Shown here in pieces: positions 60,442-64,000 of a stretch of DNA of 64,000 nucleotides. The notes under the pieces are model-generated. The model was not told the DNA's origin. It did not search any database and saw only the letters and a list, made by a program, of their open reading frames with translations. Numbering within the stretch: position 1 is the stretch's first letter; every line of letters begins with the position of its first letter. A program made the position numbers and the translations under genes. Source of the DNA: Wenzhouxiangella marina (lineage in GTDB: Bacteria; Pseudomonadota; Gammaproteobacteria; Xanthomonadales; Wenzhouxiangellaceae); contig NZ_CP012154.1 in NCBI RefSeq assembly GCF_001187785.1, positions 2,660,501-2,724,500 on the forward strand, given 5' to 3'.

Positions 60442-60493
60442 CTCTTTTTAGTACCGGGCCGGCCAGTGGCCGGAACCGGGTTGACGACGGGCC

Positions 60494-64000
<3,507 letters not shown>

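Overview
The window is a contiguous piece of a GC-rich gammaproteobacterial chromosome. Gene content and order (rnpB, rsmI-lpoA-yraN-dolP, nrdR-ribDEBH-nusB-thiL-pgpA, and a merged str/S10/spc/alpha ribosomal block downstream of rpoC), together with an IPTL-CTERM exported protease and AlkB, suggest a relative of the Xanthomonadales / Wenzhouxiangellaceae. That placement is inference; no database was searched.

Layout. 1-6 kb: the end of an unknown gene, RNase P RNA, a globin with an FNR-like site upstream, a YugP-type metallopeptidase coupled to rsmI, and the divergent lpoA-yraN-dolP envelope genes. 6-13 kb (minus strand): glyA, nrdR, ribD, ribE, ribB, ribH, nusB, thiL and pgpA, tightly packed and mostly overlapping, covering riboflavin, thiamine, one-carbon and phospholipid housekeeping. 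13.3-18.2 kb: the most unusual region. It holds two roadblock-type small proteins, an ABC-ATPase fused to a dual-specificity phosphatase, a small Ras-like GTPase (COG2229-like), a protein of unknown function with a possible winged-helix C-terminus, and a divergent LuxR-type regulator with a degenerate receiver and a four-cysteine linker. The layout recalls Streptomyces conservons and MglA/MglB polarity modules. 18-20.5 kb: alkB and a divergent AraC regulator.

20.5-27.4 kb (plus strand): a polysaccharide cluster. A promoter followed by an ops-like element leads into a DUF1566 protein, RfaH, phosphohexomutase, an internally deleted UDP-glucose dehydrogenase remnant, a UDP-glucuronate epimerase, a TviB/WbpA-type UDP-sugar dehydrogenase, a CpsB-type tyrosine phosphatase and a GNAT enzyme. 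27.4-34.8 kb: a DUF885 lipoprotein, hemolysin III, a SYLF lipoprotein, and an AsmA-RarD-ABC exporter run.

34.9-52.9 kb (all minus strand): rpsL-rpsG-fusA-tuf, then rpsJ to rplQ, with a near-consensus promoter before rpsL and a strong terminator after rplQ. 53-60.5 kb: an accessory block between rpsL and the rpoC terminator, carrying exported or lipid-anchored proteins, an M28 protease and a decayed IS200-like transposase. 60.5-64 kb: the C-terminal ~1170 residues of rpoC, running off the right edge.
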